In this document: in pieces, positions 55,308-64,000 of the stretch
How the letters are laid out: every line of letters begins with the position of its first letter
How positions within the stretch are numbered: position 1 is the first letter of the stretch
NCBI GenBank assembly: GCA_963701015.1
Contig: OY969556.1
Coordinates: 1,860,001 to 1,924,000 of the forward strand
Length of the DNA stretch: 64,000 nt
Reading direction: 5' to 3'
From: MFD09286-c1 sp963701015
Lineage (GTDB): Bacteria; Bacteroidota; Bacteroidia; Bacteroidales; DTGW01
The notes under the pieces: generated by a model
Seen by the model: only the letters and a program-made list of their open reading frames with translations
The model's database searches: none
Told to the model about the DNA's origin: nothing
Translations under genes and position numbers: made by a program

Positions 55308-58300
55308 GTTGTAACGTTTATTGTAAATTGTATCTTTGACGTGGTTGTTTACAGTATTGTCAGTATTTGTCAGTATTGTCAGTATGTTGTGATTTGCTTT
55401 CAAATTGTATCTTTGACGTGGTTGTTTACAGTAAACTTAATGATTACTCTAAAGAACAGGTTGTTGTGATTTGCTTTCAAATTGTATCTTTGACGTGGTT
55501 GTTTACAGTAACATTTAAATAAGTGATTAGCGAATCAACGTTGTGATTTGCTTTCAATTTGTATCTTTGACGTGGTTGTTTACAGTGGATTCTATTGACT
55601 TAGATAACTATTATTAGTTGTGATTTGCTTTCAATTTGTATCTTTGACGTGGTTGTTTACAGTGATTTAGTTAATGTTACTGAAGACCCTGTAGTTGTGA
55701 TTTGCTTTCAATTTGTATCTTTGACGTGGTTGTTTACAGTATAAGCTTTTGAGCATCCTTTTTAATCGTAGTTGTGATTTGCTTTCAATTTGTATCTTTG
55801 ACGTGGTTGTTTACAGTCTTTAGTTTCTTTATCAAGTAATATCTCTAGTTGTGATTTGCTTTCAATTTGTATCTTTGACGTGGTTGTTTACAGTGCTGTT
55901 AATGCAAATGAATTGTATTTTCGTGTTGTGATTTGCTTTCAATTTGTATCTTTGACGTGGTTGTTTACAGTAAACAGGACAAATTCAAATTATTACAGCA
56001 GGTTGTGATTTGCTTTCAATTTGTATCTTTGACGTGGTTGTTTACAGTGTACTGAAGGTAACTTGCATTCATGTGTATGTTGTGATTTGCTTTCAATTTG
56101 TATCTTTGACGTGGTTGTTTACAGTAAGCAGCATTATATAAACACGAAGTCATAGGTTGTGATTTGCTTTCAATTTGTATCTTTGACGTGGTTGTTTACA
56201 GTGCAAAATTTATTGGTTGCCAACTAGAATTAGTTGTGATTTGCTTTCAATTTGTATCTTTGACGTGGTTGTTTACAGTTGAAAGTTTTTGTATTCCAAA
56301 CCTTCTATAGTTGTGATTTGCTTTCAATTTGTATCTTTGACGTGGTTGTTTACAGTGGTTATAACTTATTTCTGTAACACTCATAGGTTGTGATTTGCTT
56401 TCAATTTGTATCTTTGACGTGGTTGTTTACAGTTGTACTCTGGGGAATATCAAGCTTTTTTGCGTTGTGATTTGCTTTCAATTTGTATCTTTGACGTGGT
56501 TGTTTACAGTGTTATATAATCATAAGCTCCAATACCATCAGTTGTGATTTGCTTTCAATTTGTATCTTTGACGTGGTTGTTTACAGTATTTAAACAAGTT
56601 ATCCATTGCCGGGATTGGTTGTGATTTGCTTTCAATTTGTATCTTTGACGTGGTTGTTTACAGTTTTCCAAAAAAATAAACACCTTCAGGGAGAGTTGTG
56701 ATTTGCTTTCAATTTGTATCTTTGACGTGGTTGTTTACAGTGCAGTTTCATAAGGATTATATACCGTAATAGTTGTGATTTGCTTTCAATTTGTATCTTT
56801 GACGTGGTTGTTTACAGTATCAATGGTAGAGAATAATTAGTTCCAATAGTTGTGATTTGCTTTCAATTTGTATCTTTGACGTGGTTGTTTACAGTCTAAA
56901 TGAATCTAACGCAATAGCAGATTTAGTTGTGATTTGCTTTCAATTTGTATCTTTGACGTGGTTGTTTACAGTTTTATTTTATTAAAGTCAATTTGCATTT
57001 CTGTTGTGATTTGCTTTCAATTTGTATCTTTGACGTGGTTGTTTACAGTAAAGATACCGGTAATAATCCTTTAACCATTGTTGTGATTTGCTTTCAATTT
57101 GTATCTTTGACGTGGTTGTTTACAGTGTTATCTAAGTCAATAGAATCCATTTTTATGTTGTGATTTGCTTTCAATTTGTATCTTTGACGTGGTTGTTTAC
57201 AGTAAATTCCCATTTATACCAACACATGCGATAGTTGTGATTTGCTTTCAATTTGTATCTTTGACGTGGTTGTTTACAGTGAATTGAAATGTCTGAATTT
57301 TTTAAAGCCAGTTGTGATTTGCTTTCAATTTGTATCTTTGACGTGGTTGTTTACAGTACGCACTGGGAAAAATAATGCAATGGTTTAGTTGTGATTTGCT
57401 TTCAATTTGTATCTTTGACGTGGTTGTTTACAGTCCTATTTTGGTTCCTGCTTATATTGCATTAGTTGTGATTTGCTTTCAATTTGTATCTTTGACGTGG
57501 TTGTTTACAGTTTGCTGATAATACCATTTACCAGGAGTTGGGTTGTGATTTGCTTTCAATTTGTATCTTTGACGTGGTTGTTTACAGTGGTTGGCCGAAA
57601 TTATGCACATGGCAATAAGTTGTGATTTGCTTTCAATTTGTATCTTTGACGTGGTTGTTTACAGTGAATTCAGCAGTGCTTTCATTTTAGTATCGGTTGT
57701 GATTTGCTTTCAATTTGTATCTTTGACGTGGTTGTTTACAGTCTTCCAACGGTTTTAAACGACTTGGCATTGGTTGTGATTTGCTTTCAATTTGTATCTT
57801 TGACGTGGTTGTTTACAGTCTTCCATGTGTGTATGATGTATCTGGACTAGTTGTGATTTGCTTTCAATTTGTATCTTTGACGTGGTTGTTTACAGTGAAC
57901 TTTATGAATTGGATATTTTAGACGGTGTTGTGATTTGCTTTCAATTTGTATCTTTGACGTGGTTGTTTACAGTTTCTAAAGGTGTCCAATAATCATGTTC
58001 ATCGTTGTGATTTGCTTTCAATTTGTATCTTTGACGTGGTTGTTTACAGTTGTTCCTTAAAATATTTGGCGGCTTTATTAGTTGTGATTTGCTTTCAATT
58101 TGTATCTTTGACGTGGTTGTTTACAGTGTATAAGCCGGAGGGACTGCAATCAGTCTAGTTGTGATTTGCTTTCAATTTGTATCTTTGACGTGGTTGTTTA
58201 CAGTAAATAAAGAATTAGGCGAAATTGAAGCTAAGTTGTGATTTGCTTTCAATTTGTATCTTTGACGTGGTTGTTTACAGTAAAATACCACGCATATTCA

Positions 58301-58358
58301 ACATGGCCACAGTTGTGATTTGCTTTCAATTTGTATCTTTGACGTGGTTGTTTACAGT
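55308..58358 (+). CRISPR. CRISPR array, type II-C: 40 repeats, 39 spacers
   Basis: The 47-bp repeat begins GTTGTGATTTGCTTTC and ends GTGGTTGTTTACAGT; spacers are 30 bp, period 77. Thirty-nine intact repeats run from 55386; a degenerate one (48 bp) at 55308 has a worn 5' half, and repeats 2 and 3 read CAAATTG where the rest read CAATTTG. These changes mark the left as the old end, so new spacers enter on the right, next to cas2. The 5' GTTGTG of type II repeats and the plus-strand orientation suggest crRNAs are read rightwards. Spacers 4 and 24 overlap on opposite strands. Spacer 1 is a low-complexity TTGTCAGTA tract. Confidence 0.97.
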
Positions 58359-58444
58359 ACACCCCCGGGTAAAAAATTGTATAACAACTTGTTATTTACA
58401 AAAACACGATTAAAAAATACTGTAATACCAAGTAAACAACTTTA

Positions 58445-58478
58445 AAAAAGCCTGGAATTTTAATTCCGGGTTTTTTTG
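58445..58478 (+). terminator. Terminator downstream of the CRISPR array
   Basis: Stem CCTGGAATT / AATTCCGGG with a 2-nt loop, preceded by six A and followed by seven T residues. It is 87 bp past the last repeat and faces rightward (also leftward, as A-run precedes). It fits an array transcribed on the plus strand or the end of a short leader RNA. Confidence 0.85.
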
Positions 58479-58502
58479 TTGGAACACCTCACCCTTTCAT
58501 CC

Positions 58503-58522
58503 CTCTCTCCAATTGGAGAGGG
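58503..58522. repeat. Perfect palindrome CTCTCCAATTGGAGAG
   Basis: A 16-bp perfect palindrome with an outer G-T and C-G pair, in sequence that looks like a REP fragment (CACCTCACCC...GTGGAGCGG). Its loop-free symmetry makes it a candidate hairpin or binding site. It lies within the leader-side region, where other structures occur. Confidence 0.7.
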
Positions 58523-58819
58523 AAAGTGGAGCGGCGCATTAATTCGGGTGATGTTATGGATCAATCAGGAAAAGTTGGGGGAATTCATTTTCTATCATGT
58601 TTTTACCTCCCAACCAGTTATTCCCTGCGGTCATGAGGGCTTCGCCGTTCTTAAAAAGGAGGGCTAACAAACCTGTGCTATGCCCTGTTATTGCCCCTTT
58701 TTAATTGGTTGTGGTAAATTCGTACCTATTTTATATTTTAGTTTACTCCCCGATATTTCCTTTTGACCCGGTGTTGCGATTCTGTATGATTTTAGGAAGC
58801 TTTACGGCACAATTATTTA

Positions 58820-59170
58820 TTAAAACAATTCTAACTGCTGTGGTGTATCGGGCCTTTCGGCAGGTTTTGCCTTGTTGAACAGTTCCATCATACCAAATTG
58901 CTTATCGGTAATGGTAAAAACTACAACAAACCCGGTATCGGGCAGGAACGATTTTACCCTTTTTATATGTACTTCGGCATTTTCCCTGCTCGGGCAATGA
59001 CGAATGTATATCGAAAACTGGAACATGGTAAAGCCATCCTTAATAAGGTTCTTCCTGAACAAACCGGCTTCACGCCGTTCACGTTTGGTTTCGGTTGGCA
59101 AATCGAAGAATACCATTACCCACATAATGCGATACGCGTTTAATCGTTCGTTAGCGTGAAAGCTTTGCAT
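58820..59170 (-). CDS. cas2: CRISPR-associated endoribonuclease Cas2
   Basis: A 116-residue Cas2. The ferredoxin-fold start RIMWVMVFFDLPTETKRERREA holds the catalytic-type Asp23; FSIYIRHCPSRENAEVHIKRVKSFLP follows. Type II-C Bacteroidota Cas2 proteins have this N-terminal extension (ERLNAYR). It works with Cas1 in spacer integration. The ATG at 59170 lies inside an inverted repeat that spans the cas1-cas2 gap. Last gene of the cas operon, 461 bp from the array. Confidence 0.96.
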   Translation of the reverse strand: MQSFHANERLNAYRIMWVMVFFDLPTETKRERREAGLFRKNLIKDGFTMFQFSIYIRHCPSRENAEVHIKRVKSFLPDTGFVVVFTITDKQFGMMELFNKAKPAERPDTPQQLELF

Positions 59171-59255
59171 TTTACTAGTTTTAGTAATAAATCCATGCTA
59201 TAGCATTTGTTTATTTTTATCACTTTATCAATCAATTAAAAAATGCAAAGCTTTC
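59158..59255. repeat. 16-bp inverted repeat spanning the cas1-cas2 junction
   Basis: Perfect arms GAAAGCTTTGCATTTT (59158-59173) and AAAATGCAAAGCTTTC (59240-59255) flank the 85-bp gap between the cas1 stop and the cas2 start, overlapping the cas2 start. The AAAGCTTTGC core is shared with the 14-mers inside the RAYT genes. It may fold as a hairpin in the mRNA or be a REP-type insertion. Confidence 0.85.
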
Positions 59256-60170
59256 TTATTTCATTTCGGGATAAATAATTTTACGTGCTTCCCCAATAAA
59301 GCATTTTGCCAGAGATGCCGTTGTTAGTTGCGTGGCAATCATCAACGGGCTGTTTTGGTAGTTAATATCAACATCAATAGTTGCTATTGAAAGCAATTCA
59401 GCTTTTATTTCCCGTGTAAGTTCTTCAACAGATGAGTAACGTTTCATCAGGTCGAGTACCATTACATCAACGTAGGGACGATAAGGCTCCATAATATCAT
59501 CGGCCAGGCAATAAGCATTGTATTTGTTATGATGATGAATACCCAGTGTAGGCAATAAACCCGATGCCACCAACGATCTTGCTATTATAGCCCTTACAAT
59601 TGCATAACCGTAATTTAACAGGTTATTGGGATAATTTCCCTCGCGTTCACGGGTAAACAACAATTCGTCGGGGAAAATATTTTGCCAGTAATACGCCGCT
59701 GCACGGGCCTCGTGGTTATTGGCATCGCCCGATTTTACCGATGCCGCCCAATGCAACATGTTATCGTATTTTAATCCTTTACTTTTCAACACCATAGCCT
59801 GGTTTGTGATTTTTACCTCAACGGTTTGAGCCCATAGTTGTTTTTTTAATGGTACCGAAGCTTCAATCTGGGCTTCGAACCGTTCCTGCTGGATAGTATT
59901 ACCATTAAGGTTGAGCAGTAAGCCCGTTGGCAAATGGCTGTCGTTACAGGTTATCAATGCCACATTGTTTTCGAGCAGCCTATGGATTAAATGGTGGGTA
60001 ATGGTTATCTGCGAATTATCAAGGATAACTATGCCAACATCTTCAACCGGTATAGTAGTAGTCCTGTCCTTTAAAGGTAACATATCAGCGCCGGGGATTT
60101 CAATTTCAAGTTGTTCGTTACGGCAGCGTAAGTAAGCAGGGTTTCCGAAATATAAAGTACGTTTTATCAT
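59256..60170 (-). CDS. cas1: CRISPR-associated integrase Cas1
   Basis: A 304-residue Cas1 of the type II-C lineage. Metal ligands are E154 (NNHEARAAAYYW), H212 (LGIHHHNKYNAYCL) and D225 (DDIMEPYRP). The N-terminal beta domain starts MIKRTLYFGNPAYLRCRNEQLEIEIPG. It forms the integrase complex with Cas2 and adds spacers at the leader-end repeat. The region between it and the frameshifted four-helix gene is only 16 bp. Confidence 0.97.
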   Translation of the reverse strand: MIKRTLYFGNPAYLRCRNEQLEIEIPGADMLPLKDRTTTIPVEDVGIVILDNSQITITHHLIHRLLENNVALITCNDSHLPTGLLLNLNGNTIQQERFEAQIEASVPLKKQLWAQTVEVKITNQAMVLKSKGLKYDNMLHWAASVKSGDANNHEARAAAYYWQNIFPDELLFTREREGNYPNNLLNYGYAIVRAIIARSLVASGLLPTLGIHHHNKYNAYCLADDIMEPYRPYVDVMVLDLMKRYSSVEELTREIKAELLSIATIDVDINYQNSPLMIATQLTTASLAKCFIGEARKIIYPEMK

Positions 60171-60186
60171 AAATATGAAATAGGAG

Positions 60187-60557
60187 TCATGAAATATGAG
60201 ATTTGTAGTTCTGTTTGCTTGTTAGGATAATTGATTTTATAATTTTCAGTATTTCTTCTGCTTCAGTATGTATGGAATTGAATTCACCTTCAGTTAAATA
60301 TTTTGTTTCAACAAGAAGTTCCAGCCAGTAAATAGTTTCATCTGCTTCCTTTTGTGCAATTCCCAGTTTATGTACAAAATCGGCCTTACTTTCTGCATTG
60401 TGTGCTTCCCTTATATTTGCACCAATAGAGGTTCCCGAACGCAGCATCTGTTTGCTTAAAATAAATTCCTTTTATTGTCACACAAATATTTATAAAGCTT
60501 AACAATTCTAACAGCAAACTGAAACGATTTTTCAACAATCAAACTTTTCTTTTTCAT
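60187..60557 (-). pseudogene. Four-helix-bundle protein (23S rRNA-IVS family), frameshifted
   Basis: From ATG 60557 one frame reads MKKKSLIVEKSFQFAVRIV-KLYKYLCDNK and runs into a stop; the other frame carries on KEFILSKQMLRSGTSIGANIREAHNAESKADFVHKLG to 60187. Together they make the family's complete protein (about 124 residues). A missing A in AATAAAAGG at about 60470 explains the shift. These bundle proteins occur as inserts in 23S rRNA genes and next to diversity-generating retroelements; their role is structural or nucleic-acid binding. It splits the cas operon between cas9 and cas1, and is bounded by TTCATATTTCATAATTC repeats. Confidence 0.75.
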
Positions 60558-60637
60558 ACAATTTCATATTTCATAATTCATAATTCCTATTTCATAACTC
60601 ATATTTCATATTTCATAATTCATATTTCATAATTCTT
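60556..60637. repeat. AT-rich short repeats TTTCATAATTCATATTTC
   Basis: Imperfect tandem copies of a 9- to 18-bp unit lie between the RAYT fragment and the four-helix gene, with more of the same family (ATGAAATATGAGA) just past that gene's end at 60172-60200. The junction with the RAYT fragment, where the intact copy diverges, is at about 60640. Confidence 0.8.
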
Positions 60638-61086
60638 TTAAAAGGGTTTTCGAACAAGCTACCATGACGGCCTTCCTGCTTGTTAATAGCTTTGGAGTAG
60701 CTGGTAAACAGGCGGTGAAAAGCATGGCTTGCAGCATCTCCCCCATGTAAAAGCTTTGCCTCGTTGCGATTGCTTAAAAGCTTTGCCTCTTCAAAATAAG
60801 TGCTGATCCTATCAATATTTCGCCGATGTACAATATTGATATTATTTGCTTTGCAACTTAGAGGCAAAGCTTTTTCTCCAACATCGCGCACCTGCGCCAG
60901 TAAATGAAAATGGTTGGGTAACAGGCAATACGCGAAAACTTGTACGAATGGTGAAAGGTATTCATTTAACCTGCGCATAAAAAAACGATAATTTTCAGCC
61001 TTGTAAAACAGGTTATCGCCATTGTTACCACGGTTAAAAACATGGTAAAACTTCCCGGGTTCAAGTATGATTTGGAGTTTTTTCAT
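60613..61086 (-). pseudogene. Truncated RAYT transposase (3' end lost)
   Basis: The first 150 residues match the intact RAYT at 54437 almost throughout (MKKLQIILEPGKFYHVFNRGNNGDNLFYKA), including LPNHFHLLAQV and FTSYSKAINKQEGRHGSLFENPFKR. After Lys-Arg the frame runs into the AT-rich repeats and stops (IMKYEL). The C-terminal third with the YYIHANPQ part is missing, so it is probably inactive. It is 11 bp after the cas9 stop, within the cas operon. The AAAAGCTTTGCCTC 14-mers are again present. Confidence 0.9.
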
Positions 61087-61097
61087 TCCAAAAAAAT

Positions 61098-64000
61098 TTA
61101 CTCAAACACAATTTGCTCATTTGTATTAATAGTAAAATCTTTATTTTCAATTAAAAAATTAAGGGTGTTAATCCCACATCTTATTTTTTCGGGTAAATTA
61201 TTATAGACCTTAACTGATTCTCCTTTACCTAAATCCTTATCAGGTTGTGAATTTATGTGTCGTTTTAGTTTGATCAAACTTGGATTCTCAAAGCCCAATA
61301 TAGTATATAATCGTTTTGATAAATGGTAATTATCCATTTCTTTTAATTCAACAGATGATTTTCGGAATAGCAAAACAACAACTCCTTTTTTTAATGTTAT
61401 ATTAAGTGTTAGTTTTTCTCCTTTTTTACTCATAATCGAAGTTGGAACATCTTCTAATCTATTTTTTCTATTCTCGCTAATATCAAATAAGCTATAAATA
61501 ACATATTCTTTTGCTGTTTTTGTCTCATTTTCATATTTGCACATTACATACAAATCGCCAACTTCAGAATAATAAGATTGCTTATAATCTTTATCGGATA
61601 AATATGTTTGTTTTTTAATTGCAAGTGGATTTTTCTGAGAGGTATAACATCTTATATGTCTTATTTTATTAACGACTTTACCATTTTTGTCAATCATAAA
61701 TATGCCTTTATCTATAGCATCTTTAAATGACACTTCATTTGCAAATTGTTGCCTCATTTTTTTATAAAGCGCTTTATCAACAATTGTATTCTCCAATTCC
61801 TCCCAATTTCTGAACCCCTTTTCTTGTTCATTTTTTTTGAATTTTAATTCTCTCCTTACAACATAAAATATTTCACTGCCAATCTTGATACTCCCATCTT
61901 CATTTCTTAATATTTTGCCATTCTCTTTTTGAGCTTGTGTTATTGCACCATAGAAAGTTTCACCATGCAATTGTCCACGTATATTATCGCCTTTTTTCCA
62001 ATATTTAGCTAAAGGAACTTTATTGCCATATTTATCTTTTTTAATTTCTCCATTTTCATCTTTTTCATAAATAACCTTACCATTTTCATCTTTTAATGGA
62101 ACTATTTTTCCTCTGATACGCACGCGCTTACTTGCTGGCGTTAGCGTTTGGTCGTTTGAAATATGATCAATTAAAATATTTTCTTCAATAAATTGAGGAA
62201 TAGCGGAAATGTTGCCACCCAAATGACAACAGCGTATTTCTTTTTCTAATTCTAGTTTTAATAGGATTGGATCTTCATTAAACTTTTGTTTTTCTTCAAT
62301 TTGGTAAAATAGTTTTAGCATTTTATCCCGTTTGGCAGCAACAGGTATTAATGTAAGCATAGTGGCATCAATAGCATGGTGCGAATGTTTGTCACGGCTT
62401 TTCTTTTCATCCATGCTTTGGATGCCAAGCAGTTTCCTAAAAGCAGCAGTTGCACTTCCTTTTTGCACATCAACATTATTGAAAACCGATTTTAAATAAT
62501 GGAATGCATATTTAGATATTAAACGGGTGTCAACCAACTGGCTATTACGAAAACCAGTTGTAACTTCAGTCATGGTAAAGCGGTCAGCTTTATTTTGCCA
62601 ATATTCTAACTCCATTTGCCATAAATGCCTCTGACGTATATAATGATCTTTCCACTCTTTATCTTGCGATTGTTTTGATTTTCCTTTACAGAATTCAATA
62701 TTGTCTTTTAGTTTTTCAATTCTTTCAAACCAAGGCTGCAACCTAGGTAGAATAGCAGTATATTCATTTGTATTCTTATCATAATTGGCAAGAGCCGTGG
62801 GTATTTGATTTTTCTTTATTTGTCTATTATAATGATAATCACATATAGTCAAATTTGCTAGTGAATTATCGAATGATAAGCTTCGAGGAATTGTATGCTC
62901 AAAATCAACAGCATTTTCATTAAATAAACTTTCAATGTTTATTACTTTTCCTGTATAAATACAACGACAACCTTGTTCTAACCATAAACGATATTTGGTT
63001 ATATCTTTCTTATAGCTGTCAACTTTCTCAAATTTCTTTTTCTTTTTTTTATTATCTCCCTTATCGGCAGGTTTTTCTTTTATTTCTCCTTTTTCGGGTA
63101 TATCGTGCTGGTCAATTAACAAACGTGCTTTATCTATATCATCATCTGATGCAATTCTTCCCGGATAATATTGGTTAATAATTTTTTCAAATTCTTTATT
63201 TTCTTTTTCCCTTTCTCTATTATAAAAATCTAATGCCCATCGCATGTTGGCATCATTTAAATCGCGGGCTGTTTCAACTACTATTCTTGTATCTTCATCA
63301 ATAATACCATCTTTTAAAAGTTCATTTATTTTCTTGCGTAATATATGTAATGCCCTCATGGCCATTGGGTTTTTAAACGCGCCAATAACCGGGCTTTCTA
63401 AGAGTTTTTTTGATAATCTTATTCCATTATAATCAAATTGCTGTTCTTTTGCCGGGCTGTAAAACTCAATCAATGATGGATGATATATTTTATTTAGTTT
63501 TTTGCAAGCATTGCAATCACAAGAAATTTTATTTTTCGGGTCTTTAATAAAATTATTGGGACAATGTAAAAAATCGAAATGATCCGATAGGAAACTTTTA
63601 ATAGCATCGCCCAATTTTGGCAGTTTAACAAAATCGCGCTCATTACTTTTAAAAAAAGTTTGATAATGTGCTGCTACAATTTCAATTATTTTATTCTTCT
63701 CATCCTGAGTTAATCTGTCCCAGGTTTTTTCTCCTATACTTTCTGATGAATATTTTTCAATATCCTTATAATCGGTGTTATCTATTATATATTCACGATT
63801 TTTAAAGGCAAATTGTTCTGTTTCATCTAATGCTTTGTAGTTCGCAATAAGATTATTCACAATGTTTAATATTCGCTTTTCTTCTCTGTTGTTATTGGTT
63901 AGATTACCAATTTCAGATAAAAACAAATTTTCATTTTCACTCCAAAGTTTTTCACCTAATATCTCAGGAAGTTTTGCCAATAAAACAGCATCGGTATAAA
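61098..64000 (-). CDS. cas9: Cas9 endonuclease, type II-C, C-terminal two thirds
   Basis: The frame continues past the window end, so the N-terminus with RuvC-I, bridge helix and part of the REC lobe is not seen. Numbering is from TTG 63980. Visible parts are RuvC-II with E236 (TRIVVETARDLND), HNH with GCRCIYTGKVINIE and DFEHTIPRSLSFDNS (His362), RuvC-III with HSHHAIDATM (H534, D537), and the PAM-interacting C-terminus. A cysteine set (C140, C154, C156, C159) precedes RuvC-II. A lysine-rich linker (about 300-320) is typical of larger Bacteroidota Cas9 proteins. It should cut DNA guided by crRNA:tracrRNA. Confidence 0.96.
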   Translation of the reverse strand, partial: YTDAVLLAKLPEILGEKLWSENENLFLSEIGNLTNNNREEKRILNIVNNLIANYKALDETEQFAFKNREYIIDNTDYKDIEKYSSESIGEKTWDRLTQDEKNKIIEIVAAHYQTFFKSNERDFVKLPKLGDAIKSFLSDHFDFLHCPNNFIKDPKNKISCDCNACKKLNKIYHPSLIEFYSPAKEQQFDYNGIRLSKKLLESPVIGAFKNPMAMRALHILRKKINELLKDGIIDEDTRIVVETARDLNDANMRWALDFYNREREKENKEFEKIINQYYPGRIASDDDIDKARLLIDQHDIPEKGEIKEKPADKGDNKKKKKKFEKVDSYKKDITKYRLWLEQGCRCIYTGKVINIESLFNENAVDFEHTIPRSLSFDNSLANLTICDYHYNRQIKKNQIPTALANYDKNTNEYTAILPRLQPWFERIEKLKDNIEFCKGKSKQSQDKEWKDHYIRQRHLWQMELEYWQNKADRFTMTEVTTGFRNSQLVDTRLISKYAFHYLKSVFNNVDVQKGSATAAFRKLLGIQSMDEKKSRDKHSHHAIDATMLTLIPVAAKRDKMLKLFYQIEEKQKFNEDPILLKLELEKEIRCCHLGGNISAIPQFIEENILIDHISNDQTLTPASKRVRIRGKIVPLKDENGKVIYEKDENGEIKKDKYGNKVPLAKYWKKGDNIRGQLHGETFYGAITQAQKENGKILRNEDGSIKIGSEIFYVVRRELKFKKNEQEKGFRNWEELENTIVDKALYKKMRQQFANEVSFKDAIDKGIFMIDKNGKVVNKIRHIRCYTSQKNPLAIKKQTYLSDKDYKQSYYSEVGDLYVMCKYENETKTAKEYVIYSLFDISENRKNRLEDVPTSIMSKKGEKLTLNITLKKGVVVLLFRKSSVELKEMDNYHLSKRLYTILGFENPSLIKLKRHINSQPDKDLGKGESVKVYNNLPEKIRCGINTLNFLIENKDFTINTNEQIVFE

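Larger units (their letters stand above)
58359..58819. other. Leader-side region between array and cas2
   Basis: 461 bp with no convincing gene. It contains the terminator at 58445, a palindrome at 58503 and AT-rich sequence just beyond the last repeat, where a leader is expected. No anti-repeat good enough for a tracrRNA is seen; the best weak match is AAAATTGTATAACAAC at about 58375. A 63-codon frame at 58476-58667 shows no protein features. Confidence 0.6.

Noticed and set aside
58225..58413. Open frame in the CRISPR array
   Set aside because: It consists of repeats and spacers; translated sequence has no protein character.
58370..58440. tracrRNA anti-repeat on the leader side
   Set aside because: The match to the repeat complement is limited to two short blocks and would not pair well enough; kept only as a weak candidate in the findings.

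Overview
The window is AT-rich (visibly about two thirds A+T) and comes from a member of the Bacteroidota. This follows from a SusC/SusD outer-membrane uptake operon under an ECF sigma/FecR pair, promoters of the TAnnTTTG type, many lipoproteins with weak or absent Shine-Dalgarno sites, and a type II-C CRISPR-Cas system with a long (47 bp) repeat. No rRNA, phage structural genes or plasmid functions are seen. Most genes are ordinary chromosomal ones. The genus cannot be read from the sequence alone.

Layout. 1-3.5 kb: the start of a GH35-like lipoprotein gene, a HepT/MntA toxin-antitoxin pair flanked by 100-bp direct repeats, two small genes of uncertain role, and a 21-bp tandem repeat tract. 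3.5-13.8 kb (minus strand): an uptake operon in the order ECF sigma, FecR, SusC, SusD, Asp-box lipoprotein, SusD, Asp-box lipoprotein; the last two pairs are a tandem duplication. 14-16 kb: amtB and a P-II protein. 16.2-18.4 kb: pgl, an HD-domain protein and a DUF3267 membrane protein. 18.5-20.8 kb: queC, queE, queD and queF (queuosine precursor synthesis to preQ1), followed by an MFS-like permease. 22-30.5 kb: an outer-membrane protein, an MFS transporter, an aminotransferase, a chorismatase-like protein, and an exported TldD/TldE-like pair. 30.5-34.9 kb: pgeF, mnmA, an EamA permease, an SDR enzyme and two tRNA-Leu genes. 34.9-40.5 kb: a gene-poor stretch with fragments, a DrrAB-type ABC exporter whose ATPase is frameshifted and lacks a clear start, and a secreted protein. 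40.5-54.3 kb: an OlsF-like aminolipid acyltransferase, three histidine kinases and one response regulator, eutBC, DUF2062 and DUF3108 genes, and three copies of a MITE-like element of 140-150 bp.

54.4-64 kb is the CRISPR locus: an intact REP-associated (Y1) transposase, an array of 40 repeats and 39 spacers, cas2, cas1, a frameshifted four-helix-bundle gene, a truncated second transposase copy, and cas9 running off the window end. The cas operon reads on the minus strand. The repeat orientation (5' GTTGTG) suggests that crRNAs are made from the plus strand. The old end of the array is on the left and the young end is next to cas2.

The most unusual items are the cas operon split by a Y1 transposase remnant and a four-helix cassette, two spacers that cover the same target on opposite strands, a promoter-like box inside every CRISPR repeat, the MITE family with a predicted three-way-junction fold, and the repeat-flanked HepT/MntA cassette. 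Nothing here can be declared a new defence system from sequence alone.
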